Positions 63,656-64,000 of a stretch of 64,000 nt of DNA are shown piece by piece. Numbering within the stretch: position 1 is the stretch's first letter; each line of letters starts with the position of its first letter. Made by a program: the position numbers and the translations under genes. The DNA is from an uncultured Allomuricauda sp. Lineage in GTDB: Bacteria > Bacteroidota > Bacteroidia > Flavobacteriales > Flavobacteriaceae. The stretch covers positions 1-64,000 of the forward strand of contig NZ_CANMUU010000006.1 of assembly GCF_947501165.1 (NCBI RefSeq). The letters are read 5' to 3'. The notes under the pieces were generated by a model. The model had not been told where the DNA came from, ran no database searches, and saw only the letters and a list, made by a program, of their open reading frames with translations.

Positions 63656-64000
63656 TTAAGAAAGTTCTTGATCGGAATCTTCTAAATAACCGTCAATATC
63701 CCTTCTATCTTTTTTGGTTGGCCGGCCCAACCCTTTTTTACGGTAGTGGTCTTTGGCAAGTTTTAGAAGTTCGTTATGCTCAAAAGCATCTTTGGGGGTC
63801 ATATCTTTTCTGTATAAATCCACCAACTTGGCTCCAACTCTACTTTCTGGAATATCCAAAACAGACAACTTATAATCTATCTGATTTTTTCGAACAATGA
63901 TATTGTCAAGCGGGTATACTTCTCTTGAAGGTTTTATTGCATCACCATTTATTTTCACATGTCCTTTTTTTACAGCTTCTGTAGCTATGTTTCGGGTTTT
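63656..64000 (-). CDS. S4 RNA-binding domain protein (Hsp15-like), 5' end missing
   Basis: The frame is open to the right edge of the window, so 114 C-terminal residues are seen and the N-terminus is missing. RNIATEAVKKGHVKINGDAIKPSREV is the S4 RNA-binding core, followed by a basic helix-rich tail (HYRKKGLGRPTKKDRRDIDGYLEDSDQ). Typical of Hsp15 or ribosome-associated heat-shock RNA-binding proteins. The internal GTG at 63958 is not the start. Confidence 0.88.
   Translation of the reverse strand, partial: KTRNIATEAVKKGHVKINGDAIKPSREVYPLDNIIVRKNQIDYKLSVLDIPESRVGAKLVDLYRKDMTPKDAFEHNELLKLAKDHYRKKGLGRPTKKDRRDIDGYLEDSDQELS

Overview
The window is AT-rich, densely coded DNA from a chromosome of a Flavobacteriaceae-type Bacteroidota, most likely an aerobic, pigmented, possibly marine species. 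This rests on a PorP/SprF protein and a CHU_C-type (gliding/type IX secretion) C-terminal domain, Bacteroidota promoter boxes of the form TTTG-N18-20-TAnnTTTG, the rpmB-rpmG-DUF4295 cluster, a DUF5916 protein, a CarboxypepD_reg-like TonB-dependent receptor and a flavobacterial carotenoid cluster. The genus cannot be named from the sequence alone. No insertion sequence, prophage, CRISPR array or rRNA operon was seen. The only RNA genes I can call firmly are two tRNAs.

Layout. 1-3664: 3' end of a repetitive surface protein, a CHU_C surface protein and a PorP/SprF protein. 3734-5935: isopentenyl-diphosphate isomerase, a PTPS-family enzyme, mannose-6-phosphate isomerase and a small conserved protein. 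5938-10199 (minus): DUF4369 lipoprotein, DUF819 transporter-like protein, DUF5916 protein. 10404-12190 (minus): AraC regulator, AlkB-like dioxygenase and a TIGR03643 protein in one unit. 12381-16843: small secreted protein, MOSC protein, cupin-like/membrane pair, AraC regulator with membrane sensor, membrane protein. 16936-21122: htpG, a candidate small RNA, TetR regulator and UbiB-like kinase. 21127-30090: S9 peptidase, KAS III and a PPOX protein, TonB receptor with a hairpin in its upstream region, CoA-binding protein, Na+/solute symporter. 30168-39680: recR, 2-oxoacid dehydrogenase E2, esterase, exonuclease, FAH-family enzyme, Hpt protein, cinA-like, rpmB-rpmG-DUF4295, ftsY, amidase. 39682-48791: two beta-lactamase-fold hydrolases, rimO, DoxX plus a Tat-exported oxidoreductase, ECF sigma/anti-sigma pair divergent from a fasciclin protein, a four-gene SRPBCC/hydrolase unit. 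48904-55708: two parvulin-type folding factors, MoxR ATPase, aconitase, tandem TlpA-like proteins. 55711-62160: carotenoid cluster. 62303-64000: two tRNAs, shikimate kinase, phosphoribosyltransferase, partial S4 protein.

The most coherent biological story is the carotenoid block. A MerR-type regulator with a cobalamin-binding domain carries the Wx9EH and ExHxxG signatures of the CarH B12 photoreceptor. It is the first gene of a tightly packed minus-strand run: regulator, phytoene desaturase, phytoene synthase, CrtZ hydroxylase, a second CrtI-family desaturase (probably CrtD-type) and a CruF-type 1',2'-hydratase. A CrtA-like monooxygenase faces the run and overlaps its end. This gene set predicts light-controlled synthesis of a monocyclic, hydroxylated carotenoid of the saproxanthin/myxol type. 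No lycopene cyclase is in the window, so one would have to lie elsewhere. An idi gene for C5 precursor balance lies about 50 kb away.

Other points worth attention: a promoter-plus-terminator unit without an ORF between htpG and the TetR gene (candidate sRNA); a hairpin followed by a T-run upstream of the TonB receptor; a tandem TlpA pair in which the first copy has lost its CxxC; and a peptidyl-prolyl isomerase gene whose promoter box lies so close to the ATG that the mRNA may be leaderless. Family assignments come from motif recognition, not database searches.
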